Below, one piece after another: positions 10,071-20,213 of a stretch of DNA of 64,000 bases. A program made the position numbers and the translations under genes. Position 1 is the first letter of the stretch; the number at the start of each line of letters is the position of its first letter. The notes beneath the pieces were generated by a model. The model did not search any database. It had not been told where the DNA came from and was given only the letters and a program-made list of their open reading frames with translations. Source of the DNA: Bryobacterales bacterium KBS 96. GTDB taxonomy: Bacteria > Acidobacteriota > Terriglobia > Bryobacterales > Bryobacteraceae. Location of the stretch: assembly GCA_000381625.1 (NCBI GenBank), contig KB906767.1, positions 1,032,629 to 1,096,628 on the forward strand, written 5' to 3'.

Positions 10071-12077
10071 ATGGGCTTCCTCGCGCCATGGTTTCTCGCA
10101 GGCATCGCGGCAGTGGGATTGCCGGTGTGGCTGCATTTATTGCGGCGGCATCGCACGACGCCGCTGCCTTTCAGCTCGCTCATGTTTTTTGAGAAGCGGA
10201 CCCAGAGTTCCGTGCGCCAAAGAAAGCTGCGATATCTGCTGCTCTTCTCGTTGCGCGCGGCGCTGCTCGTCCTGCTCGCCCTGGCGTTTGCGAACCCATT
10301 TTTCTCGACCTCCGTGCCCGTGGAAAATTCGCGCAAACTAGTAGTTGTGGCGGTGGATCGCTCGTTTAGCATGAGAACAACCGGCGCGCTCTCCGGAACA
10401 CGCCTGGATGAAGCGAAGGCCAAGGCGCGCGATTTCGTATCAGCCCTCGCCGGCGGCGCTCAGATGCAGGTGCTCGCTCTCGATTCGCAGGTTGCATATC
10501 TCACGCGCGCGATACGTGATAAATCCCAGGCGATTGAAGCGGTGAATAGCATCACGCCCGGCGATGGGCGGAGTTCGTTCGGCGAACTGGTGCGCGCCGC
10601 AAGGGTGCTGCAGCAAAGCGCCAAGGCTCAACTGGAAGTTCACTTCTTCAGCGACCTGCAGCAATCTTCGGCCCCTCCATCGTTTGCAGACCTCGATCCC
10701 GGTCCACACGCTTCCATACATCTGCATCCCATCCAAGCCGCGGCCACGCCCAATTGGACGGTGGAAGCCGCGAGTGCGCCGGCTCTGGTGTGGGATTCAA
10801 AACCAGTTACGGTTACGGCCACGATTGCAGGTTGGCACGCGTCTAACAGCGTGCAACGGACTGCGTCACTGTTCATCGACGGCAAGTCTATAGCGAGCAA
10901 GCAAGTCACAGTTCCGGCAAAGGGCCAGGCGCAAGTGCAGTTTCAATTTACTCCCGGTCATGGGCGACACCGCGGCGAGATACGGCTTGACGAACACGAC
11001 CGGCTGCCGCAGGACGATCGCTTTTTGTTTGCGGTGGAACGGGCCGAACCGGAGAGAATCCTTTTTCTCGACAGTACACGAACTGGACGAGGAAGCCTTT
11101 ACTATCGCGCGGCGATCGAATCGGTACACGCATCGCCTTTTGTAGTCGACACTGCCGCAATTGGAAACGCGGGCAGTCTGCAATTCGATAAGTATGCCGT
11201 GGTCGTGCTCTCCGATCCGGGAAAGCTCACTGGAGATACGGAGAAGGCGCTCCATAATTATGTGCAGAATGGCGGAGGCCTGCTGTTGCTGGCCGGACCG
11301 GAATCCGCGATGAACGGCAGTTTGCCCATCACGCAAACGAATGTCGCCGAAGTCAACGTCCGGCGCGGAGATCAGGCTGTGACGGCGGTGGATACCCAGC
11401 ACCCCGCTCTGCAGAACACGAATCAGTTCAGCGGCGTCACGTTCTCACCCGTCGTTCGGCTACAACCGTCGGATGCGCGGGTATTGCTGCGAACGGGCGA
11501 CGGAGCTCCGGTGTTGGTGGAACAGTCGGTTGGGGGTGGCCGGGTGCTCACAATGGCCGCGACACTCGACGGCGCAACAACCAATCTGCCGCTACAAGCC
11601 GCGTTTGTGCCCTTTGTACAGGAATCCGCGCTGTATCTGGCCGGCGAAGAAGCCGCGCAATCGAATATGGCAGTCGGTTCCGTAGTCGAATTGCGCCGGT
11701 CGCCGCAGCAGACCGGATCGGTTTCGGTAACCGGACCCGACGACAAAGCCGATATCCCGTTGAACGAGGCGGCGGCGTCGCAGAATTTTCGGCTGGATCG
11801 CGAGGGCTTCTATGACATCCGTCGCGCTGACGGCCGCCGCCGGCTGGTTGCCGCGAATGCCGACCGGCGCGAATCCGATCTGGCGCCGATGCCGCCCGAC
11901 GTCATGCAGTTATGGCAAAAATCGGGCGATACAACAAACGCGCCCGTGCAAACCACCGGCGCCACCACCCAGCGGCCGTATAGCTTATGGCGCTACGTTT
12001 TGCTGCTCGCGCTGCTGGCGGCAATTGTTGAATCCGTTATTGCCTCGCGTTATCTGTCGGCGAAGGAGGTTGCGTGA
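10071..12077 (+). CDS. BatA-like membrane protein with vWA domain
   Basis: 668 residues. The N-terminus matches the BatA/aerotolerance N-terminal domain: a short helix FLAPWFLAGIAAVGLPVWLHLL, the RRHRTTPLPFSSLMFFEKR loop, then a second helix at about 54-78. A vWA domain follows with the complete metal site D96-x-S98-x-S100 (VDRSFSMRT). Middle parts are Ig-like and GATase-like (KYAVVVLSDPGKL, GGGLLLLAGPESAM). A final transmembrane helix lies at about 640-662. It starts immediately after the DUF58 stop codon. Proteins of this class (BatA/BatB relatives) are thought to support envelope integrity with MoxR; no direct function is shown here. Confidence 0.9.
   Translation: MGFLAPWFLAGIAAVGLPVWLHLLRRHRTTPLPFSSLMFFEKRTQSSVRQRKLRYLLLFSLRAALLVLLALAFANPFFSTSVPVENSRKLVVVAVDRSFSMRTTGALSGTRLDEAKAKARDFVSALAGGAQMQVLALDSQVAYLTRAIRDKSQAIEAVNSITPGDGRSSFGELVRAARVLQQSAKAQLEVHFFSDLQQSSAPPSFADLDPGPHASIHLHPIQAAATPNWTVEAASAPALVWDSKPVTVTATIAGWHASNSVQRTASLFIDGKSIASKQVTVPAKGQAQVQFQFTPGHGRHRGEIRLDEHDRLPQDDRFLFAVERAEPERILFLDSTRTGRGSLYYRAAIESVHASPFVVDTAAIGNAGSLQFDKYAVVVLSDPGKLTGDTEKALHNYVQNGGGLLLLAGPESAMNGSLPITQTNVAEVNVRRGDQAVTAVDTQHPALQNTNQFSGVTFSPVVRLQPSDARVLLRTGDGAPVLVEQSVGGGRVLTMAATLDGATTNLPLQAAFVPFVQESALYLAGEEAAQSNMAVGSVVELRRSPQQTGSVSVTGPDDKADIPLNEAAASQNFRLDREGFYDIRRADGRRRLVAANADRRESDLAPMPPDVMQLWQKSGDTTNAPVQTTGATTQRPYSLWRYVLLLALLAAIVESVIASRYLSAKEVA
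12063..12069 (+). promoter_or_regulatory. Ribosome binding site deciding a GTG start
   Basis: AAGGAGG lies five bases before the GTG at 12074 and inside the end of the upstream BatA-like gene. It supports the GTGA overlap start for the DUF4175-like gene. Confidence 0.8.
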
Positions 12078-15000
12078 ATCCCGTTAATCAAGTCCGAACC
12101 TATCTTCAGCGTGTAGAAAGGCGGCTCCGCCTGTGGACGCTCTCACGCGGCGCGGCGATCACGGCCGCTATCGCGCTGCTGCTCACCGTCATCCTGGCTG
12201 CCGCCGGAAATTGGTTTCGATTTGCGGAACCGGCGCTGCCACCGTTGCGATTCATTCTGTTTCTCGCGGTTGCGGCCGCGCTGGCCTTCGGAATCCTGAT
12301 TCCTATCCTTCTCCTGAATCGAAAACGCGCGGCTCGCGAAATAGAGAAGCGTTTTCCGCAGTTACAGCAGCGCCTTCTTACGCTTACTGAACAACCCCCG
12401 GAACAGAATCCATTCGCGGATCTAGTTGCCGAGCAGACGCTTGAGGGGCTGCCGCGGGACGGCGCCGAAGCATTCGGCCGGATTGGCGCCATCGCCGCTC
12501 TGGCTGCTTCGGCGATCCTCAGTATCGGCGTTCTTCTTTGGCTAATCCTCGCCGCTCCGGGTTATCTCGGCTACGGGGCGTCGGCGTTGTGGGCGGGCAC
12601 GCCTCGCGAGATGGACGCGCTTTACGCGATCCATGTCCAACCAGGCAATGAGAGCATTCGTCGAAAATCGGAAGAATGGATTCGCGCTCGCCTAAAGGGC
12701 TTCAGCTCCGATCAGGTCTCTCTGTTCGTTCGCTATCAAGGAGCGTCGAAATGGGAGCAGACACGCATGCAGCCGCAAGCGAATGGCCCAGGCTATGAGT
12801 TCCTGATCGCGAGCGTGGGCGACACGCTCGATTACTATGTCGCGGCGGGCAAGGTTCGTTCGCATGACTACAAGTTACGCGTAATCGATTTGCCGGGTGT
12901 AAAGCGCATTCGCGTTCAATATCATTATCCGCCCTGGCTGGGCTTGCACGACACCGTGGAAGACCCTGGAGGCGACCTGCGCGCCGTGCAAGGCACACAG
13001 GCGCAAGTGTCAATCGAAACCGATCATAAACTAGCAGCCGGCGCTCTGGTTTTGAACGATAACTCAAAACTGGCATTGCAACCGGCTCAGGGTAACTGGC
13101 TCACTACCAGCGTTCCCCTGCAGAAGGACGGTTCCTACCATGTCGCCGCAATCCTGAAGGGGCAACCTGTCCGCATCAGCGAAGACTATTTCATCGAAGC
13201 GAGAAAGGACGAGCCGCCTTCGGTGAAGGTGGTTCATCCCGGCCGCGACCCGCGTGTTAGTTCAATCGAAGAACTGGCAATTCGCGTTCGAGGCTCCGAT
13301 GATTTCGGCTTGAAGAACATGGATTTGCATTATTCCGTTAACGGTGGTCCGGAGAAGTCGGTTTCGTTATTGAAATCACCGGGTCCAAAGGAATCAGAAG
13401 GCAAGAGCGTTCTCGCCCTTGAAAAGGATAATCTCACACCCGGCGACTTGATCAGCTTCTACGCAAGCGCCAGCGATGCACGCCAGACTTCGAAATCCGA
13501 TATCTTCTTTGCCGAAGTGCAACCATTCGAGAGGAACTATACGCAGTCCCAACAGATGGGCGGCGGTGGCGCAAATGGCGACACGCAAGAGCAGATCTCC
13601 CAACGCCAAAAGGAAATTGTTGCCGCGACATGGAATGAAATAAGAGATACCAGCAAGAGCGCGGCGGACGTATCGGAAGAGGCGCGATTCCTGGCCGAAA
13701 CACAGCGCAAACTGAGCGAGCAGGCAAAGACTCTCGCCGAACGCATGCAATCGCGCGATTTGGCGGGAAATTCCTCGTTCGCCGAATACATGAAGAACAT
13801 GAACGAGGCTTCGTCCGAGATGTCGAGCGCTGTCGGTCAACTAAAAGGAAAACGCTGGCGCGACGCGCTCACTCCGGAGCAGAAAGCACTCCAGGGATTG
13901 CTTCGAGCCGAGGCGCAATTCCGCGACATTCAGATCGCGTTCGGCAACCAGAACGGCGGATTCGGCGGAGGCGCGGGCCGCGACCTCGCAAGCATGCTCG
14001 ATCTTGAATTGGACACGAGCAAGAACCAGTACGAGACAGGACAGCAGGCCGCCTCACCCAACAAGAAGGCGCAGGAATTGCAGCAGGCGATGGACCGATT
14101 GAAAGCGCTGGCGGAACGGCAGCAGGAACTTGCGGCGCAACGGCAGCAGCAAGAAGCCTTCCGGCAGCGCTGGGAGCAGGAGATGCTGCGCCGCGAGGCG
14201 GAACAATTGCAGCAGCAGATCCAGCAGATGATGCGGAACCAGTCCTCGTCCAGCCAGGATTCGCAGCAGGCTTCCTCTTCATCCTCATCGAGTGGCGCTT
14301 CGAGTTCGGGCGGCCAATCTGCCCGCAATAGCCGGCTCGATCAAATGGCGCGGCAGAGAGAAACGGCTTCGAACCGCGAGACTGCGCAGGCTATGGCGCA
14401 AGCGCTCGATCAATTGAGGAAAGCGGAGGACGCAATGCGGCAAGCGCAGCGCGATCCGAATGGCGGAGGCCAGCAACGCGCGGCCGACCAGTTGAACCAG
14501 GCCAGCACGCAACTTGGCAATTCCGCACGGCAGCAGACCGGAGAACAGGTCGCCCAGATGACGCGGCAGGCCGGTGAACTGGCGCAGCAACAACGCCAAT
14601 TCGCCAATCGTCTGCGAAAGCAGATCGGAGCACGTTCCTTATCCAACTCCGGTGATCTCGGGCCCCAGGAATTGCCCTATCAACGCCGGCCCTGGTGGTT
14701 TGGGGGCGCGCGCGACGAGGAACAAGCGCCGAAGCCAACGGCCGAAGAGCAACGCCTTGCCCGCGAAAAAATACAGATGGCTCAAAAGCTGAAGGACCTG
14801 GAGAAACAGATGCAGTCGAGCGCACAGGCGCTCAATGATTCGAAGCCAGGCGCCGCGAACCAGCTTCGCCAGGCTCTTTCCGATGCGCAGGGCGATGAAC
14901 TCGAGATGAGAATGCGCAAGCACGCGGAGTGGATCGAAAAGGGCCGCGCCGCATCGGTATGGATGAGCGAAAACGTAGTGACAAACGGCCTTGATCGTCT

Positions 15001-15511
15001 TCATGAGCAATTGCAATCGGCACAACAGGCGATGGGCAGCCCCAGCCAGCAAGCGAAGCAAGGCAGTCAACAAGGGGGCGAGCAAGGCGCCGATCAACTC
15101 CGCCGTGAATTAGGTCAACTCCAGCGGTTGCGCGCGGCTCTACAAGCGCAAACCGGCGGTGGCGCGGCCGGAGGCAGACGCGCCGACCCATGGACGGAAG
15201 GCGGAAATACGGCCATGACCGCGCAAGAACTGGCGCGGCTAGGGCAGACGCTTGGGCGCAATGGCGACTTCCGGCAGTCGGCGGACGATCTGCTGCAAAG
15301 TATCGCTCCACTGAACCTGCGCCAGGATCCGGCCGAGTTGAGCGGCCGAATCGACCGCGAAATATTGCCGAATATCGCGCGCCTCGAAGTGCAAATGAAA
15401 CAAAAGCTGGGCATCAGCGATGCGGCTCACGGCAGCGAGTCGCAAACCGTGCCGGAGGCGTATCGCGATTCCGTTGCGGAATACTTCCGTCGCTTGAGCA
15501 AGGCAAAGTAG
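12074..15511 (+). CDS. DUF4175-like large membrane protein with glutamine-rich coiled coils
   Basis: 1145 residues from a GTG start overlapping the upstream stop. Two transmembrane segments at about 28-47 and 60-80 and a third at about 138-160; residues 180-480 are beta-rich Ig-like domains; residues 500-1110 are long coiled coils rich in Gln, Ala, Arg and Glu. A serine-rich low-complexity tract occupies about residues 715-750. The layout matches the DUF4175/ATPase-associated proteins that close MoxR-BatA operons. The final 30 residues (SVAEYFRRLSKA) match the terminal motif of many such proteins, which ends in a YF..LS.. consensus. Probably a periplasmic scaffold; function inferred only from position. 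Confidence 0.82.
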   Translation: MNPVNQVRTYLQRVERRLRLWTLSRGAAITAAIALLLTVILAAAGNWFRFAEPALPPLRFILFLAVAAALAFGILIPILLLNRKRAAREIEKRFPQLQQRLLTLTEQPPEQNPFADLVAEQTLEGLPRDGAEAFGRIGAIAALAASAILSIGVLLWLILAAPGYLGYGASALWAGTPREMDALYAIHVQPGNESIRRKSEEWIRARLKGFSSDQVSLFVRYQGASKWEQTRMQPQANGPGYEFLIASVGDTLDYYVAAGKVRSHDYKLRVIDLPGVKRIRVQYHYPPWLGLHDTVEDPGGDLRAVQGTQAQVSIETDHKLAAGALVLNDNSKLALQPAQGNWLTTSVPLQKDGSYHVAAILKGQPVRISEDYFIEARKDEPPSVKVVHPGRDPRVSSIEELAIRVRGSDDFGLKNMDLHYSVNGGPEKSVSLLKSPGPKESEGKSVLALEKDNLTPGDLISFYASASDARQTSKSDIFFAEVQPFERNYTQSQQMGGGGANGDTQEQISQRQKEIVAATWNEIRDTSKSAADVSEEARFLAETQRKLSEQAKTLAERMQSRDLAGNSSFAEYMKNMNEASSEMSSAVGQLKGKRWRDALTPEQKALQGLLRAEAQFRDIQIAFGNQNGGFGGGAGRDLASMLDLELDTSKNQYETGQQAASPNKKAQELQQAMDRLKALAERQQELAAQRQQQEAFRQRWEQEMLRREAEQLQQQIQQMMRNQSSSSQDSQQASSSSSSSGASSSGGQSARNSRLDQMARQRETASNRETAQAMAQALDQLRKAEDAMRQAQRDPNGGGQQRAADQLNQASTQLGNSARQQTGEQVAQMTRQAGELAQQQRQFANRLRKQIGARSLSNSGDLGPQELPYQRRPWWFGGARDEEQAPKPTAEEQRLAREKIQMAQKLKDLEKQMQSSAQALNDSKPGAANQLRQALSDAQGDELEMRMRKHAEWIEKGRAASVWMSENVVTNGLDRLHEQLQSAQQAMGSPSQQAKQGSQQGGEQGADQLRRELGQLQRLRAALQAQTGGGAAGGRRADPWTEGGNTAMTAQELARLGQTLGRNGDFRQSADDLLQSIAPLNLRQDPAELSGRIDREILPNIARLEVQMKQKLGISDAAHGSESQTVPEAYRDSVAEYFRRLSKAK

Positions 15512-16012
15512 ACGGCATTCCATTCCCGCGCGAATTCCGTAGTCACTGCAGCGGGCGAGGCGTGGCGCAGGGCTTTCCAAATTAGCCGGACAGAGGAAGT
15601 AAGGAAATAAGCATATTGGGCCGGTCTCAGGCGTTTTGAAGAACCAGGTTGGGGGCGCGCCGATTACGGCGGCCGATGAACTGCTGTCAATTGCGGGGCA
15701 GCCCAAATCAAGGTTCAATTGCGCGTCGTGCACGCCGGTCAGAACGTGCGGGGCGCGGAACGGAACAGCATCGCCACATACTGCCCGACACGTGAAGCCA
15801 CGGGCATGCCGCTCGGCTTTCGTCTCATGTACCGCGAGAACATCTGCAAAACCTGAGCGAAAATGCTGCACACTCGATTCAAAGGCGGTTCTCGACCCGT
15901 TGTTTTGGTTCTTTTCAGGGAACCCAACTCAACCTATCAGAGATCCACCTTTTCCCAAAAGCTAATTGGGACAAGCCTGGGGCGTGGCGCGCCCCTACAG
16001 ACGCAAACGCAG
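15512..16012. other. 501-base gap between convergent genes, mostly decayed mobile DNA
   Basis: No intact gene was found. The centre holds the remnant of an IS4-type transposase (see 15670-15879); the flanks show no clear hairpin terminator or promoter. Short open frames on the forward strand here are antisense to the remnant and have no recognisable product. Confidence 0.6.
15670..15879 (-). pseudogene. Decayed IS4-family transposase N-terminus (frameshifted)
   Basis: Read on the reverse strand, one frame from about 15879 gives LNRVCSIFAQVLQMFSR, the next frame continues with VHETKAERHARGFTC, and the first frame resumes with VGQYVAMLF. Joined, these match the N-terminal (DUF4372-like) domain of IS4-type transposases of Acidobacteria, whose usual text is close to NRVCSIFSQ..QLFPR then TKAERHARGF..W.QFVAMLF (recalled, not searched). 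The catalytic DDE region is absent and at least two frame changes are needed, so this is a dead 5' fragment. Confidence 0.55.
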
Positions 16013-16645
16013 CTACCGTACGCCGCTGGGAGGAGTCGCCATGGCCGATCCGCCTGGCTTGGGAGCCGTAGTTCCCGGGGCGCCTGGAGCATGCGGCGTC
16101 GCTGCCGGACCGCCGTTCGCGCTCGTCTTGTCGTATAGCGAGATGATGTCCTGCGTGATATCGATTGCGCTCGAAGCGTACATCACTGGAGTATTCGGAC
16201 TACTGACGTCCAGCACCATTGTGTAGCTGTTGTCCTTGGCATACTTCGTGACCACCGCCATCAACCGCTGGCCCAGGCCTTGCAGAAGACGCTGCTGCTC
16301 ACTATTGAGTTCATCCTGCGCATCCTGCTCGTCGCGGTTCAGGCGCTTGGTTTGCTCATCGATCTGGCGCTCCAACTCGGCCCGCTTATCCTGGCTCATG
16401 GTGTTGCTGCCCTTGCGGAGCTGATCCTGGAGCGAACCAATCTCAGCCTTGCGTTGATCGAAATCCTTACGCTTCGGAGTGAACTTGGCTTCGAGTTCCT
16501 GCGCGGCCTTCTGCCCGTCCTTGGTTCCCACCAGGGCGCCCTGGAGGCTGATAACCGCTACTTTCATATTCGGCGTCTGCGCGTAGAGACCGCCGGCCAA
16601 ACAGACGGTGGCAAGCACCGCCAATAAACTGCTTCTGATTCCCAT
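16013..16645 (-). CDS. skp: Skp/OmpH-family periplasmic chaperone
   Basis: 210 residues from the ATG at 16645, preferred over an upstream in-frame ATG because it gives the signal peptide MGIRSSLLAVLATVCLAGG with cleavage after LYA. The mature part has the OmpH pattern: a short beta strand KVAVISLQGAL, a long charged coiled coil (about residues 45-130) and a closing strand YTMVLDVSS...VMYAS.AIDIT. The last 30 residues are Pro/Gly/Ala-rich and disordered. Skp holds unfolded outer-membrane proteins on their way to BamA, whose gene lies 123 bases upstream in the same direction, so the two are probably co-transcribed. Confidence 0.9.
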   Translation of the reverse strand: MGIRSSLLAVLATVCLAGGLYAQTPNMKVAVISLQGALVGTKDGQKAAQELEAKFTPKRKDFDQRKAEIGSLQDQLRKGSNTMSQDKRAELERQIDEQTKRLNRDEQDAQDELNSEQQRLLQGLGQRLMAVVTKYAKDNSYTMVLDVSSPNTPVMYASSAIDITQDIISLYDKTSANGGPAATPHAPGAPGTTAPKPGGSAMATPPSGVR

Positions 16646-16768
16646 GTACTTCTGAATCCTTCCCTCTATATTACAGTTCCCATGTAACAATTGCTTCCCC
16701 AAAATGCCCAGAAAACCCGGACGTCGCTTCCTGGCGGTCGCAGCCCCGTCAAGACCTCACGGCAACCC

Positions 16769-19711
16769 CTAGAACGTGCGGCCGATCGTGAACCGGAACG
16801 TCGACCGGCGGTCCTGCAGCGGGTACGCCTGCCCGAACACGCTGACGGCTTGATTGTACGTGGTCGCATTCGGGAAATAGGAGCGATCCGCGACGATAGG
16901 CGGCTGCAGTATCGTGTCCACCCGATTCGGGTTGTAGGCCCAGTAAACCCGGAACGGAGCATTCACGACCGGCATGATCACATCGAGCTCGAGTCCTACC
17001 GAACTACGGATGGCCTGCGTGGCCCCCGCGATAATTGCCCGCGCTTTGAAGTCCGATTGCGGGAATACCGCGTTCAAGGTGTTCACACGGTCCTGGCTTA
17101 ACCCAAGCTGGCTAGCTTGTACGATCCGGTTAATGCCGGCATCGAAGAACGGCGTGAGTGTCACCGGTCCGAAAATCGGAATCCGGTATTCGAGGTTCAA
17201 AACACCCGAGGTATCGCCGCCGGGAAAAATCGTCTGATAAGCCGGAATTTGCATCTGGACCGGCACTGTGGTGGTCACGCCGCTTTGGATAACCTGCTGT
17301 ACACGCGCTGTTCCGTCATTGTTGTAGACAGGTACGGTTTGCGTGGTCGGGATGTAAGCCGCGGGGCTGATGGACCAGATATCAAAGCCGCGCACATCGT
17401 TCTCACCACCCATGTAATACCGGCTATACGGAGGCGGCACGTGGTTGTTATACCCGCCAATATAGCGCCCGAACAAGTGCATGGCGATTACGTTATTGCG
17501 CCAGTAGCCATTGTGAAAGTAGGCGAGATCGAAGTTTGGCTCTAAAGTTTGGACGTTTCCGCCTAAGCCGGCGACGCCAAGAGAAGAGCTGAAGCGCACG
17601 CCGCGCGTCGGCGCCATCGCGCTGTTGGTGGAGTTGTAGGAGAACGTGGGCGTAATCTTGCTGGTCTTGATGCCATCCAGAGAATTTGGTCCGCTGACGC
17701 CTTCAAAATTCAGATATTGGAAATAGGTTTCCGCCGCCGAACTGATCGGCTTTACATTCTGGATATCGTAGCCGTATGTCAGGCCCACGCGGGCAAAGCT
17801 GCGGCGCAATTGATAGGACAGGAATGTCGTGAAACCGCGGCCGTTTGAGATGTAATTCAGCAGGTTGTTAGTCCCCAGCGATTGGTAATACGGAATCAGG
17901 TCCTGCCCGCTGAAAATGGACGCCTCGCGAGCCTGATCGTAGCTGAACCGCTGCAGGTACACGGTGAACCCGGCCTGAATCGGTTTGTCGAACAGATAAG
18001 GCTGCGTGAAACCAAAGGTGACCGAATCCAGGCGGTCGCCGATCTGGCTATCGAGACTAAGCGTTTCGCCGAGGCCGAGGAAATTGTTGGTCGAGTACGA
18101 AAAGCCAATGAAGCTGCCGGCGATGCCTGAAACGCCGCCGTTCAACTGGATCGAGTTCTTGCCGCGTTCTTTCACCTTCAGCAACAGATCGACCGTGTCG
18201 GTCTTCGTATCGCGCTTGATGTCGGTGGCGTCGTCCGGTTTCAACTGATCGAAATATCCGAGCTGATTCAAACGCAAAACGCTGGCGTCCCAAAGACGTT
18301 TGCTAAAGAGGTCGCCCTCGTCGATCAGCAACTCACGGCGAATCACCTTATCGCGTGTGGTCGTGTTGCCCTGGAAATCGATACGGCGGACGAAAAACTG
18401 GTGGCCCTCGTCGATATTGATGGTCAAATCGATTTTGTTGCTTCCGGGCACCGGTTCCGGATCCGGCTCAGGCACGAAGTCGATGTAGCCGAAATCGCCA
18501 TAGAGCTTGCGAAGGTTTTCGATGCCTTTCTGTAATTTCTCGGTAGAGAACACGTCGCCCGATTGCATGCCGAAGATCTGTTTGGCGATCAGATCGGGAG
18601 TGCGGAACAGCTTCATGCCGGCAAAGTTAAAATTCCGCAGATAATACTTCTGCCCTTCGTCGACCGTGACCATGACATCGGCGCGCTTGCCGGGCTTGTT
18701 CGGATACAGAAGAGGAATTTTGAACCCGTGACCGCCCACATCGTGAATATTGACGCTATGGTCGACAACGTGAGCCGTGTAGTATCCCTTGGATTGATAG
18801 GCCATCCGGATGCGCTCGAAATCTTCGTCGAGCTTGGTGGAGTCGTACGTGCGCGAGAAGATATCTTCAAAAAAGATCGACTGGGGGATGCCGATCGGCT
18901 TCGTGTTCTTCATCGCGCGAATGACAGTCCGGTCGTTGAACGCTTTGTTGCCTTCGATATCGATTTTGCCGACCTTTACCTTGGGGCCTTCATCGATTTT
19001 GAAGTTGATCTCGACCGAGGCAGGCGGCACCTGACGGATTTCCGGCGTCACCGTGGCGTACTGGCGTCCACGCTCCGCTTCATATTCCAGCAACACGTTC
19101 TTGGCGCGCTGCACTTTGCCAGGATCGAACTGCGATTCGGGCGAGAGGCCGACCTTACGGTCCTTGAAACGGTCCAAAATTTCAGATTTGGTGATGGACT
19201 TGTTGCCGGTATAGTCGATGCTGCGAACCAGGCGGCGCTCAGTCACCACGAATCGCACAATGACGCCGCCGTCGGGAGCCGTTTCTTTTTCGACGGTCAG
19301 ATCGTCGAACCGGCTGGTGTTCCACAACGCCATGAAGTCGCGGTGAATCGCCTCTTCACTAAACACATCGCCCTTGCGGCTGAAGATCAGCGCCCGAAGC
19401 GTATCTTGCGGAATCCGGCGCTGACCTCGAAATTCGATGGAATCGATGATGCCGGCGTTGTTCTTCGCCCCCGGCGGTTGCGCCTGCTGCTGTTCCGGAG
19501 CCTGCGGCACATTTTCAAACGGATTTTGCGATTTGGGAGCCGGAGCGGGCTGTTGCTGACGCGGAGGCGGCGATTGCTGTTGCTGAGCCGGCGGGTTCTG
19601 AGAAGACTGCTGAAAGGCGGAAGCGCCCAGCGCGGCACTGAGGCAACAGCCGCATGCGGTGAGAACGGGCAATATTCGCACACACAGGCCATGAAGCCTG
19701 GGACCAATCAT
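16769..19711 (-). CDS. bamA: BamA outer-membrane protein assembly factor
   Basis: 980 residues, longer than the about 810 of E. coli BamA. Signal peptide at 1-30, then a Pro/Gln-rich disordered stretch (about 35-80) not present in the classic protein. Five POTRA-like repeats follow (beginning near IDSIEFRGQRRIPQDTLRALI and ending near residue 500), then the 16-strand barrel. The L6 loop motif VRGF is present (GGENDVRGFDIWS), and the last residue is Phe (FTIGRTF), the usual barrel signal. BamA inserts beta-barrel proteins into the outer membrane; likely clients here are the TonB receptor and possibly the secretin. The skp gene follows downstream. Confidence 0.96.
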   Translation of the reverse strand: MIGPRLHGLCVRILPVLTACGCCLSAALGASAFQQSSQNPPAQQQQSPPPRQQQPAPAPKSQNPFENVPQAPEQQQAQPPGAKNNAGIIDSIEFRGQRRIPQDTLRALIFSRKGDVFSEEAIHRDFMALWNTSRFDDLTVEKETAPDGGVIVRFVVTERRLVRSIDYTGNKSITKSEILDRFKDRKVGLSPESQFDPGKVQRAKNVLLEYEAERGRQYATVTPEIRQVPPASVEINFKIDEGPKVKVGKIDIEGNKAFNDRTVIRAMKNTKPIGIPQSIFFEDIFSRTYDSTKLDEDFERIRMAYQSKGYYTAHVVDHSVNIHDVGGHGFKIPLLYPNKPGKRADVMVTVDEGQKYYLRNFNFAGMKLFRTPDLIAKQIFGMQSGDVFSTEKLQKGIENLRKLYGDFGYIDFVPEPDPEPVPGSNKIDLTINIDEGHQFFVRRIDFQGNTTTRDKVIRRELLIDEGDLFSKRLWDASVLRLNQLGYFDQLKPDDATDIKRDTKTDTVDLLLKVKERGKNSIQLNGGVSGIAGSFIGFSYSTNNFLGLGETLSLDSQIGDRLDSVTFGFTQPYLFDKPIQAGFTVYLQRFSYDQAREASIFSGQDLIPYYQSLGTNNLLNYISNGRGFTTFLSYQLRRSFARVGLTYGYDIQNVKPISSAAETYFQYLNFEGVSGPNSLDGIKTSKITPTFSYNSTNSAMAPTRGVRFSSSLGVAGLGGNVQTLEPNFDLAYFHNGYWRNNVIAMHLFGRYIGGYNNHVPPPYSRYYMGGENDVRGFDIWSISPAAYIPTTQTVPVYNNDGTARVQQVIQSGVTTTVPVQMQIPAYQTIFPGGDTSGVLNLEYRIPIFGPVTLTPFFDAGINRIVQASQLGLSQDRVNTLNAVFPQSDFKARAIIAGATQAIRSSVGLELDVIMPVVNAPFRVYWAYNPNRVDTILQPPIVADRSYFPNATTYNQAVSVFGQAYPLQDRRSTFRFTIGRTF

Positions 19712-20213
19712 CTACTGGCGATTCCTTTCCATGTTGCGCGAAACACCCCTGACGTTCCGGGACCACAATGGGTTTCAAAACACCAGATGCGGGGGTGGTT
19801 CAGAAGCGCAATGCTCAAACACCATAGTGTAGCGGATGCCCTTTGCGCACACAATGGCAAGTCGTTGTTCCGATGCGCGCCCCGCCCCACCAAGCAAGCT
19901 TGCGAAAAAAGAACGACGCTTTGAACCGGAAAGCGGCGTCACTCAGGTAGTGCGCGGCGAGCCCGCACGGGAGTGGACGGCGCGACGTTTTCCGGGATCT
20001 GAAATCGGAATGTCTATACTAGCGGGTTGCTCCGAAGACATGAGGCGTAAAGCACCGCCACACTCCGCTCTGTTGAAGACGTCCGCTCCCTCACGGTCGC
20101 GGTTCGGTGCAGATACTGGGCGTCTCCGCAAAACACGGGTACTCCATGGCGGTCGAGGTTCCGTGCAGACCAATTGACCGTTTCATTAATTATGGGGGTG
20201 AGCGCAAGCGCTC
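19712..20213. other. 502-base divergent intergenic region with promoter and repeat
   Basis: Lies between bamA (reverse) and the ketoacyl synthase gene (forward). It holds a plausible bamA promoter (19826-19854), an AT-type palindrome GCAAGCTTGC near 19890-19900, and from about 20042 a dispersed repeat that continues past the start of the next gene. No small gene was recognised. Confidence 0.6.
19826..19854 (-). promoter_or_regulatory. Candidate sigma-70 promoter for bamA-skp
   Basis: On the reverse strand TTGTGT (-35, bases 19854-19849) and TACACT (-10, bases 19831-19826) are separated by exactly 17 bases. It lies 115 bases before the bamA start. Match is four of six at each element, so moderate support only. 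Confidence 0.35.

Noticed and set aside
15636-15965. A 109-residue forward frame in the gap after the MoxR operon
   Set aside because: Antisense to the transposase remnant; no ribosome site or known motif.
18563-19924. A 453-residue open frame opposite bamA
   Set aside because: It is antisense to a certain BamA gene, has no recognisable domain, and long antisense frames are common at this GC content.
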